Assembly (NCBI GenBank): GCA_031292035.1 | Contig: JARLHX010000352.1 | Coordinates: forward strand, 1-15,712 | DNA length: 15,712 nt | Direction of reading: 5' to 3' | Origin: Negativicutes bacterium | GTDB lineage: Bacteria; Bacillota_C; Negativicutes; Sporomusales_B; JARLHX01 | In this document: positions 8,498 through 13,393 of the stretch, piece after piece | Layout: every line of letters starts with the position of its first letter | How positions within the stretch are numbered: position 1 is the first letter of the stretch | Program-made: the position numbers and the translations under genes | The notes under the pieces: generated by a model | The model's database searches: none | Told to the model about the DNA's origin: nothing | What the model saw: only the letters and a program-made list of their open reading frames with translations

Positions 8498-9012
8498 AGG
8501 AGAGACACGAAACTGATTGTTATGCCAGAAGATTGTTGCACCCGAAGATAATCCATGCCCTTCAGCCATAACCCGGTTCTGGCTGCTTGCCCATAAAAGC
8601 TTGTCCACCTCATGCCCATATCCCTACCCACAAAAAATTCCTTCTGGGCTCGTCCTGGTCCCCGAGAAGAATATGGATCGTTTTTACACCCTTGCTGAAA
8701 CATTACAATAGAAATTGTGCAATTTGACGCACTATTCACTTCTCGTTACGGTTGTCATAAGCACGTCTGACTCCAACACTTAAATTGGCCCGTAATTGCG
8801 CTGAAAGTAGTCGCACGATTTCTATGGTTGATCATAATTGAAAGGCTAATGGAAAGGTGAGGCCGGTTACAACCTCATGTCACCCTTGTTACACTCTCGT
8901 GACGACGGCCATTTTGTAGAGCATTTGTCCGGAAACGAGGAACTATGTAATACTATTTGGCGCATTTGCGGTCCATTTTAGAAGTCGGGGCGCGTCCATT
9001 TGAAAAAACATT
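8498..9012. other. Intergenic stretch without a recognisable gene
   Basis: About 515 bp upstream of the giant secreted protein. It presumably holds that gene's promoter, but I could not identify a convincing -35/-10 pair. No frame shows a recognisable protein. Two imperfect ~20-nt direct copies (GTTACAacctc..., GTTACActctc...) lie near 8867-8903 and are too weak to interpret. Confidence 0.5.
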
Positions 9013-9029
9013 GTGCTTCTACCGGAGAA

Positions 9030-9105
9030 CCGCATCCGTCGATTCAGAATTCCGTTGGTTTTGTCCCAGATAGCGCGAGGCAAGGTGAGTGAAAGGAATC
9101 CTCGA
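9030..9105 (-). pseudogene. Decayed copy of the 3' part of the 9375-9830 gene
   Basis: On the minus strand this segment reads ATRGFLSLTLPRAIWDKTNG, which aligns with DAHSFLALPLPRAVWEKTKQ of the intact gene 330 bp away. The DNA also aligns (for example the shared TGCCTCGCGC). The frame hits a stop just upstream (at about 9124) and I see no convincing match further 5'. It is best read as the leftover of a tandem duplication. A plus-strand open frame of 121 codons (GTG at 9013 to 9378) covers the same DNA; since it includes this antisense match, I do not treat it as a gene. Confidence 0.55.
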
Positions 9106-9190
9106 GTGGCCAGCCTGTTTCAGATGATCAGACAGAATATCGGCCAGCACTTAAAAGAAAACTTTGAGGAAGGCGAGCTTTCGGAGGATT

Positions 9191-9217
9191 CAGTGGTAAA
9201 GAATTTCTTTACCACTG
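9191..9217. repeat. Perfect 12-bp-arm hairpin
   Basis: CAGTGGTAAAGA (9191-9202) and TCTTTACCACTG (9206-9217) are exact reverse complements around a 3-nt ATT loop. No T-run follows on either strand, so it is not a canonical intrinsic terminator. It lies between the decayed duplicate and the intact 9375-9830 gene, downstream of that gene's stop, and could stabilise the 3' end of its transcript. Confidence 0.85.
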
Positions 9218-9374
9218 CCGCTGACAGCAGGCAATACCATACAAATCATCACAACCTTGATGCCATTATCCAAGTTGCGCAACCGTGCAACTGTTTGCTG
9301 CACAAATTCACACCGCCGGCGTTGCTTCAAAAAGTCTTGGCATCAGAAATCTGCACATTTCGACAATCTCAAGA

Positions 9375-9830
9375 TTAACCGGCTTCAATCGCCCGGTCCA
9401 CGAACTGTACAAATTCCCGGTTTCTGGACTGCTTGGTCTTTTCCCAAACGGCGCGAGGCAGGGGTAGGGCAAGGAAAGAGTGTGCGTCAGTTCTCAGTTC
9501 CTCTAGGGTAACGATACCGCCAGACCTGGCTATCCACCACGAGGTTTCAAAATGTACAAATGCCAAGTTTAGAAACTCCATTTCTGCGGCCGTTGCTGGC
9601 TTGGACTGCGTATCCGCATTAGGCTGAAAGACTCTTTCCAAATCCTTCCGTTGGGCAGCCCCGCTCCACAATTCCTGATGATGCTCCGCGAGGGCCAGCA
9701 GGTTTTCAACTTCCTTTGCTTTCGCCTCCCGGTTTGACGCCGCTGCCGTCAGGCAAAGACTCCCCATGATGCCCAAGGTTTGAATGAGGTTGAACCAATT
9801 CCCGTCAACCCAAGAAGAAAATGCGCCCAT
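9375..9830 (-). CDS. Membrane-anchored protein of unknown function
   Basis: A 151-residue protein. Residues 10-31 (GNWFNLIQTLGIMGSLCLTAAA) form one probable membrane helix near the N-terminus, followed by a charged helix (REAKAKEVENLLALAEHHQELWSG). The C-terminal cytoplasmic part contains 'FETSWWIARSGGIVTLEELRTDAHSF' (shown here only in part) and ends with LPLPRAVWEKTKQ...NREFVQFVDRAIE. Helices with conserved-looking Trp, His and Pro positions suggest a small signalling or scaffold-like protein, but I do not recognise a named family. It starts 42 nt after the stop of the 9873-10100 gene on the same strand, so co-transcription is likely. Its ATG lies inside a strong stem-loop (9824-9855), which suggests control of translation. 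A decayed copy of its 3' end sits downstream at 9030-9105. Confidence 0.75.
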   Translation of the reverse strand: MGAFSSWVDGNWFNLIQTLGIMGSLCLTAAASNREAKAKEVENLLALAEHHQELWSGAAQRKDLERVFQPNADTQSKPATAAEMEFLNLAFVHFETSWWIARSGGIVTLEELRTDAHSFLALPLPRAVWEKTKQSRNREFVQFVDRAIEAG

Positions 9831-9855
9831 GACCGTTTGTAAAACGGCATGGGCG
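9824..9855 (-). promoter_or_regulatory. Stem-loop enclosing the start codon of the 9375-9830 gene
   Basis: CGCCCATG (9824-9831) pairs with CATGGGCG (9848-9855), and CCGTTT (9833-9838) pairs with AAACGG (9842-9847). That gives 14 bp with one bulged base and a 3-nt loop. In the minus-strand mRNA the 3' arm contains the gene's ATG (9830-9828). The 5' arm contains a second, out-of-frame ATG. There is no clear Shine-Dalgarno. Confidence 0.7.
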
Positions 9856-9872
9856 TTGATTGCAAGCAGGCT

Positions 9873-10100
9873 TTATACGGCAGGGATTTCGGCCCGTGCG
9901 GCGATCAAAACGTGTCTCGGAATACGAATGACACGCTCGTCCGCCCCCACACTGGGACCGGGCGGCATTGCAGGAACCGCCTCATGGGTGATGTCCGTGC
10001 CGACGGCAGCAAAGTCGCCGTTGGCCATTTCCAATATTTGCGGGCAGGAGTGTCCACCTGGACACAGGGTACTCCTTCCGCCGAGTCGTCGAATAAACAC
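9873..10100 (-). CDS. Short conserved-type protein divergent from an XRE regulator
   Basis: A 75-residue protein starting at GTG (10100); no in-frame ATG occurs before residue 25. It has two Cys near the N-terminus (TLCPGGHSCPQI), then NGDFAAVGTDITHEA, a Pro/Gly-rich loop (AMPPGPSVGADE) and RVIRIPRHVLIAARAEI. I recall small bacterial proteins with the layout 'CP.i.e...GdFavvGtDiT......pPG....pdErvVriPr', without an assigned function. It is divergent from the XRE gene, with 60 bp between the two starts that carry an 18-bp dyad. A TTGACA -35 (10134-10129) with 17-bp spacing gives a -10 (CATGTT) ending 5 nt before the GTG, so the transcript may be leaderless. It is followed 42 nt later by the membrane protein, probably in one operon. 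Confidence 0.65.
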   Translation of the reverse strand: MFIRRLGGRSTLCPGGHSCPQILEMANGDFAAVGTDITHEAVPAMPPGPSVGADERVIRIPRHVLIAARAEIPAV

Positions 10101-10105
10101 GCTGC

Positions 10106-10142
10106 AACATGCTACTCTAGTAGCATCCTGTCAAATTCTAAT
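10106..10142. promoter_or_regulatory. Divergent promoter region with 18-bp operator-like dyad
   Basis: ATGCTACTCTAGTAGCAT (10109-10126) is a perfect palindrome with 8-bp arms and a 2-nt centre. On the minus strand it lies between TTGACA (10134-10129) and a weak -10 CATGTT (10111-10106; 17-bp spacer). On the plus strand TCTAAT (10137-10142, 5 of 6 to TATAAT) is a plausible -10 for the XRE gene, whose weak -35 would lie in the dyad. A protein bound here would block both promoters. The XRE protein is the natural candidate. Confidence 0.65.
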
Positions 10143-10160
10143 TTTTGCAAAGATCAGTGC

Positions 10161-10439
10161 GTGATCAGAGAGACGCTGCGAAAAAATATTTGCTCTGAAA
10201 TTGCCCGCTTGCTCAAAGAAGAACGGCAGCGTCGCAAGCTCTCGCTTAACGCGCTCGCTGCCCAAGCCGGGTTAAACCGCCAAACGGTAAGTTTTATCGA
10301 GCAGGAGCAACGGACGCCGACCATTGATACTTTGCTCCGGCTGACGGACGTCCTCGAAATTGAGCTTTCCGACGTGCTCGTGAACGCAAAGCGTGCGGCG
10401 AACCGACGCCTCTCTGGCGTAAAACCTAAAGGAATTTGA
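10161..10439 (+). CDS. XRE-family HTH transcriptional regulator
   Basis: A 92-residue regulator from a GTG at 10161. Longer frames exist, but the sequence before GTG is not protein-like and covers the operator. The HTH (about residues 10-70) is typical: EIARLLKEERQRRKLSLNAL, AAQAGLNRQTVSFIEQEQRT, PTIDTLLRLTDVLEIELSDV. In it the second and third helices (LAAQAGLNRQTVSFIE) form the DNA-reading unit, followed by the 'P.i.tL.rla..L...l.dll' ending of Cro/cI-type domains. The C-terminal 20 residues are basic. It is alone on its strand until the AbrB/VapC operon, whose -35 overlaps its stop codon. It probably represses itself and the divergent operon through the dyad at 10109-10126. Confidence 0.9.
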   Translation: MIRETLRKNICSEIARLLKEERQRRKLSLNALAAQAGLNRQTVSFIEQEQRTPTIDTLLRLTDVLEIELSDVLVNAKRAANRRLSGVKPKGI

Positions 10440-10469
10440 CAAACTGCCGTTTATCGCTTTACTGTAAAG
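10436..10469 (+). promoter_or_regulatory. Promoter and dyad of the AbrB/VapC operon
   Basis: TTGACA (10436-10441) overlaps the xre stop codon. TTTACT (10458-10463, 4 of 6) is 16 bp downstream. The dyad CTTTAC-T-GTAAAG (10457-10469) covers the -10 and ends 1 nt before the ATG at 10471. The predicted transcription start falls at or next to the ATG, and no Shine-Dalgarno is present. The arrangement fits autorepression by the AbrB-type antitoxin, alone or with VapC. Confidence 0.55.
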
Positions 10470-10470
10470 T

Positions 10471-10713
10471 ATGGTAAAGACACGAATCTCAAGTAAAGGG
10501 CAGACGACCATTCCTTCTCAATTCAGGAAGAAATGGAAGACTTCCCAGGTCTTTTGGGAAATGGGCCCCAAAGGAACCGCCGTCGTCCGCCCCGCTCCCG
10601 ATGTCATGTCCCTGTTGGGAATCGCCGGCAATGACCGTCCGCGTGACCCGCAGGAGATGGAAAAGGCGCGGAAAGCTATTGCCGATGACGCCAATGAAGG
10701 ACCGGCAGAATGA
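10471..10713 (+). CDS. vapB: AbrB/SpoVT-type antitoxin of a VapBC pair
   Basis: An 80-residue protein with an N-terminal swapped-hairpin AbrB domain: MVKTRISSKGQTTIPSQFRK matches the 'skGQvtiPk.iRk.l' signature. A loosely ordered acidic/basic tail (RPRDPQEMEKARKAIADDAN) would wrap the toxin. It binds and neutralises the PIN toxin encoded next and represses the operon. The stop TGA and the toxin ATG overlap as ATGA (10710-10713), the standard coupling for such pairs. The ATG is the first in frame and is preceded directly by a dyad rather than a Shine-Dalgarno. Confidence 0.9.
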   Translation: MVKTRISSKGQTTIPSQFRKKWKTSQVFWEMGPKGTAVVRPAPDVMSLLGIAGNDRPRDPQEMEKARKAIADDANEGPAE

Positions 10714-11144
10714 TCCGCCGCCTCCATTTGGACGCGAACATCATCCTTCGCTTTCTGCGCAACGACGGCCCGCAGCAGTCCCAGACCGCTGCCGAGCTTT
10801 TCCGCCGGGCGCAGGCGAAAGAGCTGCGTCTGGTGGTGTCGCCCGTGATCGTCCTGGAAGTCTTTTATGTTCTAGCGAAGGTCTATGAGATGCCGCGCCC
10901 GGATGCAGCCAATGTTTTGGAAACCTTGTTGACCTCCGGGATCGTCGCGTGTGACGATGGCGGCATCACCCTTGACGCCTTGAGCCGGATCACCAGCAAC
11001 AAGATTTCCTTTGGCGACGCCTACCTTGTGGCGACTTCGGCTCGCGCCAAGGAAGAATTGGTGAGTTTTGACAAAGGCATGACGGCATTTAAGGACGCAC
11101 GCCTCTTTCCGCTCAATTCCTTGTCCAAAAGTTCCAAAAACTAA
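10710..11144 (+). CDS. vapC: PIN-domain ribonuclease toxin
   Basis: A 144-residue PIN-domain protein with all four acidic residues that bind Mg2+: D8 (LHLDANIILR), E50 (IVLEVFYVLA), D103 (ISFGDAYLVA) and D121 (VSFDKGM). VapC toxins cleave RNA, commonly tRNA or rRNA, when freed from the antitoxin. AAGGA lies 8 nt before the ATG, and the start overlaps the antitoxin stop. Length and motif spacing are normal, so the toxin appears intact. After its TAA the same frame continues for 23 sense codons to a second TAA (11214-11216), which is noted separately. Confidence 0.93.
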   Translation: MIRRLHLDANIILRFLRNDGPQQSQTAAELFRRAQAKELRLVVSPVIVLEVFYVLAKVYEMPRPDAANVLETLLTSGIVACDDGGITLDALSRITSNKISFGDAYLVATSARAKEELVSFDKGMTAFKDARLFPLNSLSKSSKN

Positions 11145-11216
11145 ATCCGTCGCAGTGGCGATGTCGGGCAGTTCATCTCGAAAGCCCGCAAGTCCGCCTT
11201 GAAAGCCGGCGGCTAA
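11145..11216 (+). pseudogene. In-frame coding-like remnant after vapC stop
   Basis: Directly after the vapC TAA the same frame encodes IRRSGDVGQFISKARKSALK and three more residues, then TAA. It is short and basic. It could be the trace of a longer C-terminus or of another gene's end. It has no start codon and no function can be assigned. Confidence 0.25.
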
Positions 11217-11226
11217 CAAGGCCGCA

Positions 11227-11247
11227 CAATGTTAATTATGGTCTAAT
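11227..11247. repeat. Direct repeat, copy A (right of hicBA 3' end)
   Basis: CAATGTTAATTATG-G-TCTAAT (21 nt) matches the 20-nt copy at 11899-11918 with a single 1-nt gap and no mismatches. The two copies are in the same orientation and bracket hicBA. Confidence 0.7.
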
Positions 11248-11280
11248 AGAGCAAACGACCATCGCCCTGAAAGGTTATTG

Positions 11281-11505
11281 CTATCCGAGAAGTGAAATGA
11301 ATTTTTCAACAGTTATTCCGCTATCACGGATCAGGCTCCGCAAAGTGCCACGGGCAACCTCCTTGTGGTCGGGAACTATCAACGTTGCTGGAAAGCCGGT
11401 CTTCACCAATGCCATGTGGCTTCCGCGTTGTCGCACCATGATCCAACCGTCCTTTTCAAAAGCTCGAACAACGAGACGTCCACTGACGACCGGCAAAACG
11501 GGCAT
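11281..11505 (-). CDS. hicA: HicA-type mRNA interferase toxin
   Basis: A 74-residue HicA (YcfA-like) protein with a double-stranded-RNA-binding-like fold. The core reads SGRLVVRAFEKDGWIMVRQR then GSHMALVK, with the catalytic His of 'GSH' at residue 30. The end 'VPDHKEVARGTLRSLIRDSG' followed by ITVEKFISLL is the typical C-terminal half. The toxin cleaves mRNA when not bound by HicB. GGAGG lies 10 nt before the ATG, and the start shares one base with the HicB stop (TGATG), so the pair is translationally coupled with antitoxin first. Confidence 0.92.
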   Translation of the reverse strand: MPVLPVVSGRLVVRAFEKDGWIMVRQRGSHMALVKTGFPATLIVPDHKEVARGTLRSLIRDSGITVEKFISLLG

Positions 11506-11717
11506 CAGACTGCTACCTCCACTTGTTTAACTTCCACGGTCAAAGGCATCCCACGTTCAGCCCGAACCTCAAGTGCGAGCAAGATGGCTTCCTTGATGTT
11601 GGTCAGTGCCTCTTCTTGGGTTTTGCCCTGGCTAACGCATCCGGGAATAGATGGGCACTCGACAACCCAGACGGCGTCTTCGTCGCGTTCAAGCGTGACC
11701 ATGAATTTCATCGACAT
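11505..11717 (-). CDS. hicB: HicB-type antitoxin (short form)
   Basis: A 70-residue HicB with the degenerate RNase H-like core: MKFMVTLERDEDAVWVVECP then SIPGCVSQGKTQEEALTNIK and a final beta strand (LTVEVKQVEVAV). It binds and blocks HicA. It ends without the C-terminal HTH or ribbon-helix-helix segment of longer HicB proteins, so direct autorepression would need another surface or partner. Two starts are possible: ATG at 11717, or the ATG at 11711 giving the usual MKFMV beginning. The second fits a -10 (TTTAAT, 11725-11720) 8 nt upstream. No Shine-Dalgarno is visible. A 21-bp imperfect dyad lies just upstream at 11728-11748. Confidence 0.92.
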   Translation of the reverse strand: MSMKFMVTLERDEDAVWVVECPSIPGCVSQGKTQEEALTNIKEAILLALEVRAERGMPLTVEVKQVEVAV

Positions 11718-11719
11718 AA

Positions 11720-11748
11720 ATTAAATCATTTGCGACCAAGGTGCAAAT
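11720..11748 (-). promoter_or_regulatory. hicBA promoter element and imperfect dyad
   Basis: ATTTGC-G-ACC-AA-GGT-GCAAAT (11728-11748) is a two-part dyad with one extra base in the left half. TTTAAT (11725-11720; 5 of 6 to consensus) is the likely -10. No good -35 is seen at 16-18 bp. The dyad overlaps the -35 region, consistent with a repressor site. Confidence 0.45.
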
Positions 11749-11848
11749 CGCATTTTCTGAGTTTGTTCATATCCGGGATCGTGTCAACGCCGATTTCGAT
11801 GGCGGCTTTTCCGTGACGCACAATAAACCTTATGTATAATCCATCCAT
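11726..11848 (-). CDS. Possible 40-residue ORF between the nucleotidyltransferase and hicB
   Basis: ATG at 11848, TGA at 11728-11726, encoding MDGLYIRFIV...RHGKAAIEIGVDTIPDMN...CDLHLGRK. The frame is open for about 28 further codons upstream (INIELNRIAVGQGRASG...), without an ATG. Same strand as both neighbours. It has no recognised family and no clear Shine-Dalgarno, and it covers the hicB dyad. It may be the 3' end of a gene lost when hicBA arrived, or chance. Confidence 0.2.
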   Translation of the reverse strand: MDGLYIRFIVRHGKAAIEIGVDTIPDMNKLRKCDLHLGRK

Positions 11849-11898
11849 CCTCACCAACCCACTCGCACGCCCTTGGCCCACCGCGATGCGGTTTAGTT

Positions 11899-11918
11899 CA
11901 ATGTTAATTATGTCTAAT
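11899..11918. repeat. Direct repeat, copy B (left of hicBA, at nucleotidyltransferase stop)
   Basis: The 20-nt partner of 11227-11247. It overlaps the TAG stop of the nucleotidyltransferase gene (11914-11916). The repeat-to-repeat distance is 672 bp and contains only hicBA and short spacers. Confidence 0.7.
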
Positions 11919-12390
11919 GGCTGGCATCGTGTTTACCTTTGCCCCTTTTCTTAAGCGATTGCAAATGCTTTAGGTCCAATTCGTCCTGGTCGCGTTTGAG
12001 CGCCTCTTTCGTCTTAATTAGGGCGTCGAGGCCAATAAATGGAATCTTTAAACCGTTGCTGCCGATATAAACGCGGCCTTTGAAACATTCGTCGAATGTT
12101 ACAGCAGCAATGCCCGTGAGAATGTGAATCCGCCGGGGCGGCTCACCAATCGCAATACTGGAATCCGGTTCCAGAAAATAATCCTTTTTCGTACTGTTCG
12201 GAAAACCAAATTCCTTGAAGACCGCCACCATTTTCTCGGCATTCTCGGAACTGATCGCTACAAAAATGTCAATGTCGCCCGTATATCGCGGGTAGCCGTG
12301 AAACCCAACCGCATAACCGCCGACGACCAGGAACTTAACTCCTTTTGCGTCGAGTAAACTCAAAAACTCTTGGAAATGGTTGTTCAGCAT
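11914..12390 (-). CDS. MNT/DUF6036-like nucleotidyltransferase, TA-type partner
   Basis: A 158-residue minimal nucleotidyltransferase. The active-site block reads VKFLVVGGYAVGFHGYPRYT then GDIDIFV: GG at 24-25 and the metal-binding pair D39 and D41, with the usual 'GG.A...hG..R.T.DiDi' spacing. Further on come DALIKTKEALKRDQDELDLK, typical of this family's C-terminal helix (kD..Dl..L). Such proteins transfer nucleotides to a partner protein or RNA in two-gene TA-like modules. AGGGGG lies 6 nt before the ATG, giving a confident start. It overlaps the preceding small gene by 56 nt, so both are co-translated. Which of the two is toxin cannot be decided from sequence. Confidence 0.88.
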   Translation of the reverse strand: MLNNHFQEFLSLLDAKGVKFLVVGGYAVGFHGYPRYTGDIDIFVAISSENAEKMVAVFKEFGFPNSTKKDYFLEPDSSIAIGEPPRRIHILTGIAAVTFDECFKGRVYIGSNGLKIPFIGLDALIKTKEALKRDQDELDLKHLQSLKKRGKGKHDASH

Positions 12391-12529
12391 ATTTTTCCCC
12401 CTGAATGGTTAGATTGATTACCCCCACCGCTTCAACTCGCTCTTCAGGAGTCTTGGAAAGCCAATAGCCGTCGCGATCCTCAACATCGTCAACCTTCCCC
12501 CTTCGTATTACGTGGATAAATCCCGGCAT
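12335..12529 (-). CDS. Small antitoxin-like protein paired with the nucleotidyltransferase
   Basis: A 64-residue protein from ATG 12529: MPGFIHVIRRGKVDDVEDRD, then GYWLSKTPEERVEAVGVINL, then a basic end FPRVFEFTRRKRS. The 'W.skTPeER..A' helix is what I associate with small proteins encoded directly upstream of DUF6036-type nucleotidyltransferases; the pairing is the main support. The last 18 codons overlap the nucleotidyltransferase in another frame, and both readings look protein-like. A TTGACT/TGGAAT promoter (17-bp spacing) ends 6 nt before the ATG and there is no Shine-Dalgarno, so the mRNA may be leaderless. The frame continues upstream to 12721, but that part covers the promoter and is not convincing. 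Confidence 0.65.
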   Translation of the reverse strand: MPGFIHVIRRGKVDDVEDRDGYWLSKTPEERVEAVGVINLTIQGEKYAEQPFPRVFEFTRRKRS

Positions 12530-12535
12530 GATGCC

Positions 12536-12564
12536 ATTCCAAAGCATTCCGTTAACCGAGTCAA
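12536..12564 (-). promoter_or_regulatory. Promoter of the small protein/nucleotidyltransferase operon
   Basis: TTGACT (12564-12559) and TGGAAT (12541-12536), 5 of 6 and 4 of 6 to consensus with a 17-bp spacer. The predicted transcript start coincides with the ATG at 12529. Confidence 0.45.
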
Positions 12565-12680
12565 CACCAACTGTCCAAAGCAACTCTGCGGGCAATGAGC
12601 CGCCAAGACATCGCCAATTTCCTACGTGGAGGCCGCCCGTATTCCTTGATTTTAGGCACGTCCGCGATATGCTGCCATAT

Positions 12681-13313
12681 ATGAATGACCATCGCCAAAA
12701 CTCTTTTAATATCAAATTCACCAGCGCCAGTAGCGCATTGGGCGTCTCCCCTCAGAAAGTCGTTTCGTTGAAAATACGTGACTGTGTTAACTCCTACAGT
12801 GAATACCACGATATGATTCATTCATTGGAGACGGAATTCGGGGTCCAATCATCACCCGTCGGCGGCGACTTGCAGGGAAGGGGCTATTTGCTTGTTAAGC
12901 AAAATGCTAAGGTAATCATCGTTGAGCACGAGACTGGTCTTGAGATTCTATATATAGCGGGCTCAATCGCGTCTCTCATTGCTTTGATACCAATGATCTT
13001 ACAAGCATGGGGTGCGATCCGTCGTTTTTCGAACCCACGCAATCCATTTCAAGCGGTTGAAGTTCGAAGACTCAATGAAAAGGGTGAACTGCACGAAGAT
13101 ACTGTTCACATGGATCATCACAGCGTTGGCGGCGAGTCCAGCCTTATTCTGACTGCGGCGGCAAACATCCTTGAAGAGGAGTTACAAAAGTTGACCAGCC
13201 AAGTCGAACGGCTGGCACCAGAGATCACTTTATTTGAACGGAGACTTTCAAAAGTTGAAACGGCACTAAAGGTTTCAAAGACTTCAAAACGTAAAGTTAC
13301 AGACCGGAAATAG
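12681..13313 (+). CDS. Single-TM coiled-coil protein of unknown function
   Basis: 210 residues from the ATG at 12681; another ATG four codons upstream (12669) is equally possible, and neither has a good Shine-Dalgarno. Residues 1-85 form a globular domain (SLKIRDCVNSYSEYHDMIHS, GGDLQGRGYLLVKQNAKVII, VEHETGLE). Residues 89-112 are a probable membrane helix (ILYIAGSIASLIALIPMILQ). Then comes a basic stretch (IRRFSNPRNPF) and a small beta-rich segment with charged residues. Residues 160-197 form a heptad-like coiled coil (ANILEEELQKLTSQVERLA), ending in a very basic tail. I do not recognise a family. It faces away from the nucleotidyltransferase operon and lies 80 bp before the DUF4238 gene on the same strand, suggesting a two-gene unit, perhaps a membrane sensor or effector with its partner. 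Confidence 0.7.
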   Translation: MNDHRQNSFNIKFTSASSALGVSPQKVVSLKIRDCVNSYSEYHDMIHSLETEFGVQSSPVGGDLQGRGYLLVKQNAKVIIVEHETGLEILYIAGSIASLIALIPMILQAWGAIRRFSNPRNPFQAVEVRRLNEKGELHEDTVHMDHHSVGGESSLILTAAANILEEELQKLTSQVERLAPEITLFERRLSKVETALKVSKTSKRKVTDRK

Positions 13314-13346
13314 TTGCACTAACACATTTTGGTAATACATGTTATG

Positions 13347-13352
13347 TATAAT
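13347..13352 (+). promoter_or_regulatory. Consensus -10 box before the DUF4238 gene
   Basis: A perfect TATAAT preceded by TG (TTATGTATAATC). No matching -35 is found at 16-18 bp. It would start transcription near 13359, about 35 nt before the ATG, so the DUF4238 gene may have its own promoter as well as read-through from the upstream gene. Confidence 0.4.
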
Positions 13353-13393
13353 CTTTGACCTTGCGTGGTCGAACCAGTTATCCTCGCACGTGT

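Noticed and set aside
8498..8608. 37-residue N-terminal extension of the giant secreted protein
   Set aside because: It would place the signal peptide internally; the ATG at 8497 gives a normal signal peptide at the N-terminus.
8867..8903. Two imperfect ~20-nt direct copies beginning GTTACA
   Set aside because: Only about two thirds identical and without extended structure; not enough to call a repeat.
9013..9378. 121-codon plus-strand open frame starting at GTG
   Set aside because: Its first part is the antisense of a recognisable fragment of the neighbouring gene, its middle is the 27-nt hairpin, and it has no family-like features.
11205..11250. Possible integron attC-like site (GGCTAAC...GTTAATT) next to TA genes
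   Set aside because: The core does not fit RYYYAAC/GTTRRRY, the arms do not pair, genes in the area have mixed orientations, and no integrase is in the window.
11830..11841. TTATGTATAATC, identical to 13342-13353
   Set aside because: Twelve AT-rich bases resembling a -10 box. No plus-strand gene follows this copy, so it is probably chance.
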